Assembly (NCBI RefSeq): GCF_036346615.1
Contig: NZ_CP107836.1
Location: 2,728,001-2,792,000, forward strand
Direction: 5' to 3'
DNA: 64,000 bases
Source of the DNA: Streptomyces sp. NBC_00523
GTDB lineage: Bacteria > Actinomycetota > Actinomycetes > Streptomycetales > Streptomycetaceae
The position numbers were made by a program, and so were the translations under genes. The notes under the pieces are model-generated. The model worked only from the letters and a program-made list of their open reading frames with translations, did no database searches and was not told the DNA's origin. This document shows, in pieces, positions 55,736-64,000 of this stretch (position 1 is its first letter; every line of letters starts with the position of its first letter).

Positions 55736-56022
55736 AGGCCGTCCCAGCCGCGCCCGAGTCACGCCGGAGCCGCCCTCGAACGACCCCGCGCGGGGCCGGA
55801 ACAGGGCGGCCCGATCGTCCCCCAATGGCCGGATACCTGCACTGACCTCACGTCACGAGGGCATCACGATCAACGACTTGGGGCCGAGGACGGTATTGCG
55901 GCAGCGGGACGCCGGGCATAGGACTGTGCGCACACGACGACGTGACGCACGACCGGCAGCGCTGGCTTCCCGACCCGATCCGGCGCCCGGCGGGCGCACG
56001 CGGACAGAGAGACGGGGCAGGA

Positions 56023-57393
56023 ATGCGCACAACCCTACGGATTCGCAGAGCGGCCGTGGTGTTCAGCGCCATCGGCGCGCTGGCCCTCACCGGCTGCGGC
56101 GGCGACGGTGACGGCGGAGACAAGAAGCCGGACGAAGGCGGCTCCACGACGGGCAAGGGCTCCACGCCGACCGTCGCCTTACCGAAACTGGACGGTGAGA
56201 AGCTCTCTGTCGCCGCGGTCTGGACGGGTCCGGAACAGGCCAACTTCGTCAAGGTCCTCAAGGAGTTCGAGAAGCGGACCGGCGCGACGGTGACGTTCGT
56301 CCCGGCGCAGGACCCGATCGTCAACTTCCTCGGTACGAAGATCGCGGGCGGGCAGCCGCCGGACGTCGCGATGATCCCGCAGGTCGGGGCGATCCAGCAG
56401 GCCGTGGCGAAGAAGTGGGCGAAGCCGGTCGGCGCCGAGGCGAAGGCCCAGCTGAGCAAGAACTACGCGCAGGTCTGGCAGGACCTCGGCGCGGTGGACG
56501 GCACCCAGTACGGGGTGTATTTCAAGGCCGCCAACAAGTCGCTGGTCTGGTACAACACCAAGGCGTTCGAGAACGCGGGCGCGAGCGAGCCGAAGACCTG
56601 GAAGGACTTCCTGGCGACCGCCGAGACGGTGTCCGCCTCGGGTGTCACCCCGGTCTCGGTCGGCGGCGCGGACGGCTGGACGCTGACCGACTGGTTCGAG
56701 AACGTCTATCTGTCGCAGGCGGGCCCGGAGAAGTACGACCAGCTCGCCCAGCACAAGATCAAGTGGACCGACCCGTCCGTCAAGGACGCGTTGACCACGC
56801 TGGCCCAGCTGTTCGGCAAGCCGTCCCTGATCGCGGGCGGCGCGGACGGCGCGCTCCAGACCGAGTTCCCGGCGTCGGTCACCCAGACCTTCACCGGCGG
56901 CGACCAGCCCAAGGCCGCCATGGTCTACGAGGGCGACTTCGTCGGCGTCAACATCGCGCAGACGAAGGCGAAGATCGGCACGGACGCCAAGGTCTTCCCG
57001 TTCCCCGCGGTCGGCGCCGAGTCGCCCGTGGTGACCGGTGGCGACGCGGCCATCGCGCTGAAGGACGGCAAGGGCGCCCAGGCGCTGCTGACCTGGCTGG
57101 CCTCCGCGGACGCCGCGAAGATCGCCGCCGAGCAGGGCGGGTTCATCTCACCGAACAAGACCCTGGACCCGGCCGCGTACCCGAACGACGTGCAGCGCAC
57201 GATGGCGAAGGCGCTGATCGCCGCCGGGGAGGCCGTCCGGTTCGACATGTCCGACCAGGCGCCGCAGTCGTTCGGCGGGACGCCCGGCAAGGGCGAGTGG
57301 AAGACCCTCCAGGACTTCCTGAAGAACCCGAAGGACATCGCGGGGACTCAAGCCAAACTGGAGTCCGACGCGGCCAAGGCGTACAAGAGCTGA
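56023..57393 (+). CDS. Sugar-binding lipoprotein of ABC transporter
   Basis: 456 residues from ATG 56023; the frame is open back to 55942 without a ribosome site. The signal peptide RRAAVVFSAIGALALTGC has lipobox LTGC (Cys about 25), then an Asp/Gly-rich linker. The family 1 binding-protein body shows LSVAAVWTGPEQANFVKVL, GQPPDVAMIPQVG, FKAANKSLVWYNTKAFENAG and DFVGVNIAQTK. It resembles alpha-glucoside and related binders more than the amino-sugar binder at 25303. The substrate is not determinable. It heads an operon with two permeases and without its own ATPase. Confidence 0.92.
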   Translation: MRTTLRIRRAAVVFSAIGALALTGCGGDGDGGDKKPDEGGSTTGKGSTPTVALPKLDGEKLSVAAVWTGPEQANFVKVLKEFEKRTGATVTFVPAQDPIVNFLGTKIAGGQPPDVAMIPQVGAIQQAVAKKWAKPVGAEAKAQLSKNYAQVWQDLGAVDGTQYGVYFKAANKSLVWYNTKAFENAGASEPKTWKDFLATAETVSASGVTPVSVGGADGWTLTDWFENVYLSQAGPEKYDQLAQHKIKWTDPSVKDALTTLAQLFGKPSLIAGGADGALQTEFPASVTQTFTGGDQPKAAMVYEGDFVGVNIAQTKAKIGTDAKVFPFPAVGAESPVVTGGDAAIALKDGKGAQALLTWLASADAAKIAAEQGGFISPNKTLDPAAYPNDVQRTMAKALIAAGEAVRFDMSDQAPQSFGGTPGKGEWKTLQDFLKNPKDIAGTQAKLESDAAKAYKS

Positions 57394-57397
57394 CGGC

Positions 57398-58813
57398 ATG
57401 ACGACAGCGGCAGCGGGGGGCGCCGACGAGGCGCTCCCCGCCGACAGGCAACGGTCCGGCGGGCCCAGAGTGCCCGCCCCCAGGAAGGCCGCCCCGGCCG
57501 GGACCCCGGGGCGCGCGCCCCGGAGCGTGACCGGCACCCGCCGGGTGATCGCGGCGCTCTTCCTGCTGCCCGCGCTGGTGCTGCTCGGGGCGCTCGTCGT
57601 GTACCCGATCGTGTACTCCGTCTACCGGTCGTTCTTCGACCAGGCGGGTACGGGCTTCGCCGGCATCGACAACTACAAGACGCTGTTCACGGACGACACC
57701 ATCCGTACGGCGGTCAAGAACAACGCGATCTGGGTGGTCTTCGCGCCGACGGTCTCCACCGCGCTCGGGCTGATCTTCGCGGTGCTGACCGAGCGCATCC
57801 GCTGGGGCACGGCCTTCAAGCTGATCGTCTTCATGCCGATGGCGATCTCCATGCTGGCCGCGGGCATCATCTTCCGGCTGGTGTACGACCAGGCGCCGGA
57901 GCGCGGGGTGGCCAACGCGGTGTGGGTGGGCGTGCACGACACGTTCGCCGAGTCCGCGGGCTTCCCGAAGGCGCATCCGCTGCCCGTGGCCCCGCTCAAG
58001 GCTGCGGGCGGCGGGACCTTCGTGACGAAGGCGACCGTGCACGCCGGGCAGCCCGCCCTGCTGCCCCTCGTCGGGGTGCTCCCGGCGAAGATGCCCGGCG
58101 ACGCGCAACCGGCCAAGGCAGCGGCAGCGGCCGGGGACGGGGCGATCACCGGCACCGCGTGGCTGGACTTCACCAAGGGCGGCGGCGGCAAGCCCAACGT
58201 CATCGACGCCAAGGAGCTCGGGCTCAAGGGCCTGAAGGTGGAGGCCGTCAAGGGCGGCGAGGTCGTCGCGACCGCCAAGGCCGCGGCGGACGGCACGTTC
58301 ACGCTGCCCGCCGCGGCGGACGGCGCCGAACTGCGCCTCCCCGCCTCCAACTTCCGGGAGCCGTACAACGGAGTGGACTGGCTCGGCCCGACGCTCGTGA
58401 CGCCCGGGATCATCGGGAGTTACGTGTGGATGTGGGCGGGCTTCGCGATGGTGCTGATCGCGGCGGGCCTGGCCGGTCTGCCGCGTGAACTCCTCGAAGC
58501 GGCCCGGGTGGACGGGGCCAACGAGTGGCAGGTGTTCCGCCGGATCACGGTGCCGATGCTCGCCCCGGTCCTCGCGGTGGTGCTCGTCACGCTGATGATC
58601 AACGTGCTGAAGGTGTTCGACCTGGTGTTCATCATCGCGCCGGGCTCGTCCCAGGACGACGCCAACGTGCTGGCGCTCCAGCTGTACCGGTCCTCGTTCG
58701 GCACGGACGCGGATCTCGGGGTCGGCAGCGCCATCGCCGTACTCCTGCTGCTGCTGGTGATCCCGGTGATGCTCTTCAACATCAGGCGGATACGGAAGGA
58801 GGGGCGCCGATGA
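57398..58813 (+). CDS. Sugar ABC transporter permease with inserted SdrD_B-like extracytoplasmic domain
   Basis: 471 residues against about 300 in the usual family. A Pro/Ala-rich cytoplasmic tail (1-48) precedes membrane helices at about 50-75, 108-132 and 140-163. Then comes an extra segment of about 150 residues (180-328), followed by helices at about 334-360, 385-408 and 443-462. The EAA loop LPRELLEAARVDGANEWQVF is intact at 361-380. The insert is beta-rich with ITGTAWLDF, IDAKELGLKGLKVEAV and ATAKAAADGTFTLPA, the pattern of SdrD_B/carboxypeptidase-regulatory-like domains. It lies outside the membrane, the place of the MalF P2 loop, and may contact the binding protein. Confidence 0.88.
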   Translation: MTTAAAGGADEALPADRQRSGGPRVPAPRKAAPAGTPGRAPRSVTGTRRVIAALFLLPALVLLGALVVYPIVYSVYRSFFDQAGTGFAGIDNYKTLFTDDTIRTAVKNNAIWVVFAPTVSTALGLIFAVLTERIRWGTAFKLIVFMPMAISMLAAGIIFRLVYDQAPERGVANAVWVGVHDTFAESAGFPKAHPLPVAPLKAAGGGTFVTKATVHAGQPALLPLVGVLPAKMPGDAQPAKAAAAAGDGAITGTAWLDFTKGGGGKPNVIDAKELGLKGLKVEAVKGGEVVATAKAAADGTFTLPAAADGAELRLPASNFREPYNGVDWLGPTLVTPGIIGSYVWMWAGFAMVLIAAGLAGLPRELLEAARVDGANEWQVFRRITVPMLAPVLAVVLVTLMINVLKVFDLVFIIAPGSSQDDANVLALQLYRSSFGTDADLGVGSAIAVLLLLLVIPVMLFNIRRIRKEGRR

Positions 58814-59685
58814 CGACACCCTCGGCGACGGCGACCCGGTCGCTGGGCGCACGGATCGCGGCACGGGCCGGCGGCGGCGTGATGCGGGCCGTCCTGGTCC
58901 TGGTGGCCCTGTTCTGGCTGATGCCGACGATCGGGCTGCTGCTCTCCTCGCTGCGCAGCCCGGACAAGATCGCGTCGACCGGCTGGTGGCAGGTCTTCAC
59001 CGCCCCCTCCGAGCTGACCGTCGACAACTACTCGCGGCTGCTCGACAATTCGGCGATCACGGACTCCCTGCTCTCCACGGTCATGATCACCGTGCCGTCC
59101 ACACTGCTGGTCGTGGTGATCGGCTCGCTCGCGGGATACGCGTTCGCCTGGATGGACTTCCCCGGCCGCGACTGGTGGTTCCTGCTGGTCGTGGGGCTGC
59201 TGGTGGTCCCCGTACAGGTGGCGCTGATCCCGGTGTCGAAGCTGTTCGGCGAGATCGGGATCTTCGAGACGACGCTCGGTGTGGTGCTCTTCCACACCGC
59301 GTTCGGGCTCCCGTTCGCGATCTTCCTGCTGCGCAACTTCTTCGCGGAGATCCCCCGGGAGCTCCTGGAGGCCGCGCGGCTGGACGGGGCGGGTGAGATA
59401 CGCCTCTTCACCCGGGTCGTGATGCCGCTGGGCGGTCCGGCGATCGCCTCGCTCGGGATCTTCCAGTTCCTGTGGGTCTGGAACGACATGCTGGTCGCGC
59501 TGATCTTCGCGGACTCCGGGTCCCCGCCGATCACGGTGGCGCTCCAGCAGCAGGTGCGCCAGTTCGGCAACAACATCGACGTGCTGGCGCCGGGCGCCTT
59601 CGTCTCGATGGTGATCCCGCTCGCGGTGTTCTTCGCCTTCCAGCGCCAGTTCGTCTCCGGCGTGATGGCGGGGGCGGTCAAGTAG
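58810..59685 (+). CDS. Sugar ABC transporter permease 2 (MalG-like)
   Basis: 291 residues from ATG 58810, overlapping the previous stop as ATGA. There are six membrane helices; the EAA loop is PRELLEAARLDGAGEIRLF, and TTLGVVLFHTAFGLPFAIFLLRNFF before it is typical. It ends the operon, followed by a terminator 16 bp later. Confidence 0.93.
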   Translation: MTTPSATATRSLGARIAARAGGGVMRAVLVLVALFWLMPTIGLLLSSLRSPDKIASTGWWQVFTAPSELTVDNYSRLLDNSAITDSLLSTVMITVPSTLLVVVIGSLAGYAFAWMDFPGRDWWFLLVVGLLVVPVQVALIPVSKLFGEIGIFETTLGVVLFHTAFGLPFAIFLLRNFFAEIPRELLEAARLDGAGEIRLFTRVVMPLGGPAIASLGIFQFLWVWNDMLVALIFADSGSPPITVALQQQVRQFGNNIDVLAPGAFVSMVIPLAVFFAFQRQFVSGVMAGAVK

Positions 59686-59995
59686 CGGTTGCGTCACAGA
59701 GCGGGGCACTCCGGCCGGCCGGCGGGGGTGCCCCGCAGCCGTGTGACGCCCCTGGTCGCGGGCCTGGCGGGCGCCCGTCATGGGCCCGCGCGCCCCGTAT
59801 TGCCCAAGGTTCACTTACTGTCCCGGGTAGTATGATAAGTGGGGCCTTCATCAGCCGCGCGGTCGACCGCTCACGGGCCCGACGCGCCCGTCTCTTCGGC
59901 CTTCGTACGCCCGCCCGCCCCCTGACCCGTCCTGCGGAGCCCGCCCCAGTACGCTGTGTGCTCTCCCAGTACGCACAGTCCGAGAAAGAGTCCGT
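59686..59995. other. 310-bp region between the sugar ABC operon and the TagF-like gene
   Basis: It contains the operon terminator (59701-59736) and a less GC-rich stretch at 59800-59840, where TTCACT and TATGAT with a 15-bp spacer could be a weak promoter for the gene at 59996. No coding region is seen. Confidence 0.45.
59701..59736 (+). terminator. Terminator of the second sugar ABC operon
   Basis: The arms GCGGGGCACTCC and GGGGTGCCCCGC pair with one mismatch around a GGCC-rich loop, 16 bp after the permease stop. Confidence 0.8.
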
Positions 59996-62152
59996 ATGCC
60001 CCGGCTGAGTGTCATCATCCCTGTCCGTCGCGCCCGAGGAAGCCTGCGCGAGTGCCTGGAGTCGGTGCTCTCGCAGTCGTTCACGGACATCGAGGTCATC
60101 GGGGTGGACGACGGCGCTCCGGACGGCTCGGGCCTGGTCCTGGACGAGTTCGCCGCGCGCGACAGCCGCGTCCGGGCCGTGCACCTGGAGCCGGGCGCCG
60201 GGGCGCACGGCCGGCGCAACGCCGGGATCGAGGAGGCCGCCGGCGAGTACGTCCTCTTCCTGGAGGGCCACTACGTCCAGCTGCCCGGCGCGCTGCAGGC
60301 AGTCGCGGACCGGCTGGACGCCACCGGCGACCCGGACGTGCTGCTGTTCGGACACCAGAAGCGCCCCTTCCGCGGCAAGGTCCGCTCGACGCGGTCGCTG
60401 GAGAAGCTGGAAGGCATGCCCGAGGGCCCGTTCACGCTGGCGAAGCGCCCGGACCTCCTGGACATCGCCCCGGTCTCCTGGAACCGCGCGGTCCGCCGCG
60501 CCCTCCTGGAGCGCGAGACGGTGACCTTCGGCCCGGGCCCGCACGGCGAGCGGATGTACGCGCTGGCGACCGTCGCCGTCGCCGCATCGGTGGCCACGCT
60601 GGGCACCGCCTGCGTCGAGCACCGCCAGCAGCGCCACCTGCCCGCCCTCGTGGACGACGTGGAGCCCCGGACGGGCTCGACCCCGCTGGAGCTGGTCGAG
60701 GCGTACGACGCGCTGATGACCTTCGTGGAGGCGCGCCCGGCCCTGAAGGACGTGCGCGGGCTCCTCTTCGACCGTGCGGTGCAGGAACTGCTGGCCGCGT
60801 ACCCGACGGTGACCAAGCGCCGCCGGCAGTACGTCGGCGCGGTCGGCGCTTTCCACGGTGCGCACCGCCCGGAGGGCTTCAAGTTCCCCGGCGGCGCCAA
60901 GGGGCTGCGCCCGCAGCTGATGGGCGGCGGCAAGTACACCGCGCTCGGCGCTCTGGACACCGCGCTCGCCACCCGCCGCAGCCTGCGCGCCGCGCCCAGC
61001 ACGGCCCGCGCCAAGGCGAAGAAGCAGTTCACCAAGCGCTACTACAAGGCGCAGCGCAAGCTGCCCCTGGACCCGAAGCTGGCCGTGTACGCCGCCTACT
61101 GGAACCGCGGCGTGAGCTGCAACCCCGAGGCGATCTACCGCAAGGCCAAGGAGCTGGCGCCCGACATCCACGGCGTGTGGGTGGTGTCGAAGAAGAACGT
61201 GGACTCGGTGCCCAAGGGCATCGACTACGTGGTGCCCGGGACCCGCCGCTACTGGTCGGTGCTGGCCCGTGCCACGTACTTCTTCAACAACGTCAACTTC
61301 CCGGACCACCTGGTCAAGCGCCCCGGCCAGATCCATGTCATGACCCACCACGGCACCCCGCTGAAGATCATGGGCATGGACCAGCAGAACTACCCGGCCG
61401 CCGCCCAGGGGCTCAACTTCGACCGGCTGCTGAAGCGCGTGGACCGCTGGGACTGGAGCGTCTCGGCCAACCCGCACTCCACCGAGGTGTGGTCCCGCGC
61501 CTACCCGAGCGCGGCGCGCCCGCTGGAGACGGGCTACCCGCGCAACGACGTCTTCGCGACGGCCACCGAGGAGCAGATCGCCAAGATCCGCGAGGACCTG
61601 GGCATCCGCCCCGGCCAGCGCGCCGTGCTCTACGCGCCGACCCACCGCGACTACGAGGCGGGCTTCACCAACCGCCTGGACCTGGACCGGTTCTGCGCGG
61701 CCGTCGGCCCGGACACCGTGGTCCTCATGCGCGCCCACTACTTCTACGGCGGCTCGGGCCTCCCGGAGAACGCGTCGGTCATCGACGTCTCCACGTACCC
61801 GCGCGTCGAGGACCTGTGCCTGGCGGCGGACGCGCTGGTCACCGACTACTCCTCGGTGATGTTCGACTACGCCCACCTGAACCGCCCGATCGTGATCCTC
61901 GCCCCGGACTGGGAGACGTACCGCACGGTCCGCGGTGTCGTCTTCGACCTGCTGTCCGGGCAGCCGGGCGAGACGCCGGGTGCCGTGGCCACGGACACGG
62001 ACGAGCTGGCGGCGATCTTCACCGACGGCAGCTGGAACAGCCCGGAGAACGAGGCGCTGCTGAAGGCGTTCAAGGAGCGCTTCTGCCCGTACGACGACGG
62101 CCGCGCCGCCGAGCGCGTGGTGCGCCGCGTGCTGCTGGGCGAGGACGCCTAG
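59996..62152 (+). CDS. GT2 glycosyltransferase/CDP-glycerol glycerophosphotransferase (TagF-like) fusion
   Basis: 718 residues. The N-terminal GT2 domain (about 1-230) has RLSVIIPVRRARGSLRECLE and IGVDDGAPDGSG. The C-terminal TagF-like domain (about 350-710) has VMTHHGTPLKIMGMD, VLYAPTHRDYEAGF and LVTDYSSVMFDYAHLNRP. The TagF family polymerises glycerol- or other polyol-phosphate units from CDP-activated donors on lipid-linked primers, giving teichoic-acid-like wall polymers; the fusion form is common in streptomycetes. A stretch rich in Lys/Arg (about 335-360) separates the domains. It is convergent with the SMR/GT2 genes on the right. Confidence 0.92.
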   Translation: MPRLSVIIPVRRARGSLRECLESVLSQSFTDIEVIGVDDGAPDGSGLVLDEFAARDSRVRAVHLEPGAGAHGRRNAGIEEAAGEYVLFLEGHYVQLPGALQAVADRLDATGDPDVLLFGHQKRPFRGKVRSTRSLEKLEGMPEGPFTLAKRPDLLDIAPVSWNRAVRRALLERETVTFGPGPHGERMYALATVAVAASVATLGTACVEHRQQRHLPALVDDVEPRTGSTPLELVEAYDALMTFVEARPALKDVRGLLFDRAVQELLAAYPTVTKRRRQYVGAVGAFHGAHRPEGFKFPGGAKGLRPQLMGGGKYTALGALDTALATRRSLRAAPSTARAKAKKQFTKRYYKAQRKLPLDPKLAVYAAYWNRGVSCNPEAIYRKAKELAPDIHGVWVVSKKNVDSVPKGIDYVVPGTRRYWSVLARATYFFNNVNFPDHLVKRPGQIHVMTHHGTPLKIMGMDQQNYPAAAQGLNFDRLLKRVDRWDWSVSANPHSTEVWSRAYPSAARPLETGYPRNDVFATATEEQIAKIREDLGIRPGQRAVLYAPTHRDYEAGFTNRLDLDRFCAAVGPDTVVLMRAHYFYGGSGLPENASVIDVSTYPRVEDLCLAADALVTDYSSVMFDYAHLNRPIVILAPDWETYRTVRGVVFDLLSGQPGETPGAVATDTDELAAIFTDGSWNSPENEALLKAFKERFCPYDDGRAAERVVRRVLLGEDA

Positions 62153-62172
62153 CCGTACGACCGACCCGTACG

Positions 62173-62222
62173 ACGCCGAGGGGCCCGTCACCGGAACGTT
62201 CCGGCGGCGGGCCCCTCGGCGT
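62173..62222. terminator. Bidirectional terminator between the TagF-like and SMR-like genes
   Basis: The 15-base arms ACGCCGAGGGGCCCG and CGGGCCCCTCGGCGT form a perfect stem; inside, CCGGAACGTTCCGG is itself a palindrome, so a two-tier hairpin is possible. Confidence 0.85.
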
Positions 62223-62229
62223 GGCGTCT

Positions 62230-62682
62230 CTAACTTTGCTGACCGGCCATGACCGTGATCAGGCCGACCACCACGAGCAGCGAGCCGCCCCAGGTCCACA
62301 GCGAGGTCCGCTCGTGCAGCACGGTCGCCCCGGCCAGCACGATCAGCAGGTAGCCGAGCGCGTTGAAGGGGTACGCGACGGAGAGCGGCACCTTGGCCAG
62401 CGTCGTCATCCAGGCGAGCGCGGACACCGCGAAGACCAGCAGCCCGAACACCACCCAGGGGCTGCCCGCGGCACGCAGGGCGACGGACCCGCCGTCGCGC
62501 CCGGCGGCGGCCGCGGCGCCCTTCATCCCGTGCTTGAGCATGATCTGGCCGCCCGCCGACGAGAACACGGCGAAGAGGAGCAGCAGCACACTGGGGAGGG
62601 TCAAGGACTTGCTCCTGACTGCGGGGGCGGGGGGTTCGGGCGCCCGGGCGGGCGCGGGTCCGGGGCGGGGCGCCTCAGACAC
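62230..62682 (-). CDS. Small four-helix transporter, EamA/SMR-like (ArnE-type flippase candidate)
   Basis: 150 residues from GTG 62682, overlapping the end of the upstream gene by 8 bp. After a Pro/Ala-rich tail of about 22 residues there are four membrane helices: SVLLLLFAVFSSAGGQIMLK, WVVFGLLVFAVSALAWMTTL, VAYPFNALGYLLIVLAGATVL and WTWGGSLLVVVGLITVMAG. Glu in LHERTS and the conserved LSVAYPF motif fit the SMR/EamA superfamily. Because it is coupled to a polyprenol-sugar-type GT2 gene, flipping of a lipid-linked sugar, as ArnE/ArnF do, is more likely than drug export; this is inference. Confidence 0.82.
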   Translation of the reverse strand: MSEAPRPGPAPARAPEPPAPAVRSKSLTLPSVLLLLFAVFSSAGGQIMLKHGMKGAAAAAGRDGGSVALRAAGSPWVVFGLLVFAVSALAWMTTLAKVPLSVAYPFNALGYLLIVLAGATVLHERTSLWTWGGSLLVVVGLITVMAGQQS

Positions 62683-64000
62683 CGACCCGGTCGGCGGGGA
62701 CGTACTGTCGGTTGAGGATGTCCTGTACATCGACGTGCTCTCCAGCGATGATCGTCTCGGCCGCGTGCGGGGTGAGCAGCGCGACGTGCTGATAGCCGAA
62801 CAGCGTCGGCCGGACGCGGGTCAGCAGCCTCGACGCCCCGCCGAGCACGGCGGCGAGCGGTCCCCGGCCGAGCAGCGACCAGAACGGCGCGCCGGTGGAG
62901 GAGAGTTCGAGGACGTCGTAGCCGGCGGCGCGCACGGTGCGGCGCAGGCTGGCCCGGGTGAAGAAGCGCAGATGCGTTTCGTCGAGGATGCCCCGGCGGT
63001 CGTAGTCGAAGGCGCCGACGGCGACCCGCAGCCGGGAGTACCAGTGGCTGAAGTTGGGAACGGACAGCAGCATCCGGCCGCCCGGCCGCAGCACGGACGC
63101 CGCCTCGGCGAGGACGCGTTCGGGGCGTGACAGGTGCTCGATGACGTCACCGGCCACCACGTAGTCGAAGCCGCTCCCGGCCTCGGCGGGCAGCCCCTCC
63201 TCCAGGTTGGCGAGGTGGAAGTGGCTGCACCGGTCGCGGACGCCGGGCACCTCCACGTAGTCGACGCCGGTCACCTCGTGGCCCAGGGACTCCAGCCGCT
63301 CGGCGAACAGCCCGCCGGAGCAGCCGAGGTCGAGGACGCGGCCGGGGGGCAGCGCGCGCATCTTGTCCAGGATGACCGCGTGCGAGGAGCCGTCGCCCTC
63401 CTTGAAGGCGTACTCGACGGGCTTGGGGATCCACCGGCAGGTCCCGAACCCCTTGACGGCCAGCCGGTATTCGAGGACGTCCTTGACCACGTCCTTGGCG
63501 TACTTCATGCCGTTGACGTAGCAGATCTCGTCGCCGTAGTAGGTGGGGACGGGGATCTCCTTGATCCGCATGCCCGCGTTCAGCAGCTGCACGATGATCT
63601 GGGTGTCGAAGTCGAAGGCGTCGGTGTTCCGGTCGACCGGCAGCTGCTTGAGGGCGGCGACGCTGTACGCGCGGTAGCCGGAGTGGAATTCGGTGAGGTC
63701 CGAGCCCAGGAGGCCGTTCTCCAGCCGGGTGAGGATGCGGTTGCCGAGCCACTTGTACATCGGCATGCCGCCCTTGAGCGCGCTGCCGGACGTCATCATC
63801 CGGGACCCGAACACGGCTTCGCACTCGCCGCGTTCGATCGGCGCGACCATCTCGGGCAGCAGCTCGGGGGCGTATTGCCCGTCGCCGTGCAGCAGCACGA
63901 TGATGTCGAGTCCGTGTTCGGCGGCCAGCGCGTATCCGGCCTTCTGGTTGCCGCCGTAGCCGAGGTTCTTGGTGTGGCGCATCACGACGGTACGGGGCAT
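62675..64000 (-). CDS. GT2 glycosyltransferase/SAM methyltransferase fusion, 5' end cut by window edge
   Basis: 441 residues are visible. The ATG at 64000 is only coincidentally at the edge; the sequence begins inside the GT2 fold at NLGYGGNQKAGYALA, LLHGDGQYAPELLPEMV and GSRMMTSGSALKGGMPMYKWLGNRILT, so roughly 60-80 residues are missing. These motifs are of the DPM1/polyprenyl-phosphate sugar transferase type. From about 225 a class I methyltransferase follows, with VLDLGCSGGLFAERLESLG, GVDYVE and DYVVAGDVIEHLSRPERVL. It probably makes and methylates a lipid-linked sugar together with the SMR-like protein. Confidence 0.88.
   Translation of the reverse strand: MPRTVVMRHTKNLGYGGNQKAGYALAAEHGLDIIVLLHGDGQYAPELLPEMVAPIERGECEAVFGSRMMTSGSALKGGMPMYKWLGNRILTRLENGLLGSDLTEFHSGYRAYSVAALKQLPVDRNTDAFDFDTQIIVQLLNAGMRIKEIPVPTYYGDEICYVNGMKYAKDVVKDVLEYRLAVKGFGTCRWIPKPVEYAFKEGDGSSHAVILDKMRALPPGRVLDLGCSGGLFAERLESLGHEVTGVDYVEVPGVRDRCSHFHLANLEEGLPAEAGSGFDYVVAGDVIEHLSRPERVLAEAASVLRPGGRMLLSVPNFSHWYSRLRVAVGAFDYDRRGILDETHLRFFTRASLRRTVRAAGYDVLELSSTGAPFWSLLGRGPLAAVLGGASRLLTRVRPTLFGYQHVALLTPHAAETIIAGEHVDVQDILNRQYVPADRVGV

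Noticed and set aside
62675..64000. Full-length gene starting exactly at 64000
   Set aside because: The GT2 nucleotide-binding start (VVIPAYNE type) is missing, so the ATG at the edge is an internal Met and the gene is cut by the window.

Overview
The window is high-GC chromosomal DNA from an actinomycete, almost certainly a Streptomyces. The evidence is the strong G/C bias at third codon positions, frequent GTG/TTG starts, many 4-bp GTGA/ATGA gene overlaps, and a gene order that, from memory, matches the S. coelicolor core chromosome around SCO2920-SCO2980: hppD, murA next to hupA, nnaR-narK, matAB, ssrA-smpB-ftsXE, prfB and pkaAB. No plasmid, phage or CRISPR signature was seen.

Left part (1-13 kb): the 5' end of an FAD-linked oxidase, a TPR membrane protein, hppD divergent from an Lrp/AsnC regulator, a four-gene osmoprotectant ABC operon (permease, CBS-ATPase, permease, lipoprotein), a short secreted S16 protease, an IclR regulator, a DEAD/DEAH helicase and an MFS exporter.

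At 13.3 kb a tRNA-Cys is followed by the most unusual block. It is a four-gene operon (16728 down to 13442) with a WXG100/EspC-like helical protein, a large protein carrying a helical N-terminus and a DUF1023 alpha/beta-hydrolase, and two paralogous lipoproteins, preceded by a perfect 20-bp palindrome. It has the layout of a type VII secretion effector/immunity module. A three-gene xanthine-dehydrogenase-like operon follows; its Fe-S subunit has a disordered N-terminal extension of about 295 residues.

From 21.8 to 26.8 kb lies an amino-sugar uptake operon (GH20 hexosaminidase plus ABC transporter) with a DasR-like site upstream. Then come DUF3039 and YqgE proteins, murA, hupA, a NAD malic enzyme, a HelD-like RNA polymerase motor, two GNATs, nnaR and narK, and the mat locus for extracellular polysaccharide (matA, matB, acyltransferase).

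From 42.3 to 48.6 kb is a translation-rescue and division cluster: ssrA, smpB, an S41 protease, ftsX, ftsE, a zinc-ribbon miniprotein, a LAETG sortase substrate and prfB. A 207-bp MITE-like inverted repeat separates prfB from pkaB and supplies the pkaB stop codon. pkaB and pkaA (Ser/Thr kinases) are divergent from a large FHA-FtsK-like protein with a degenerate P-loop and a (S/P)GRTxYP repeat tract.

The right end carries a second sugar ABC operon whose first permease contains an extra SdrD_B-like extracytoplasmic domain. It is followed by cell-wall glycopolymer genes: a GT2-TagF fusion, an ArnE/SMR-like flippase candidate, and a GT2-methyltransferase fusion cut by the window edge.
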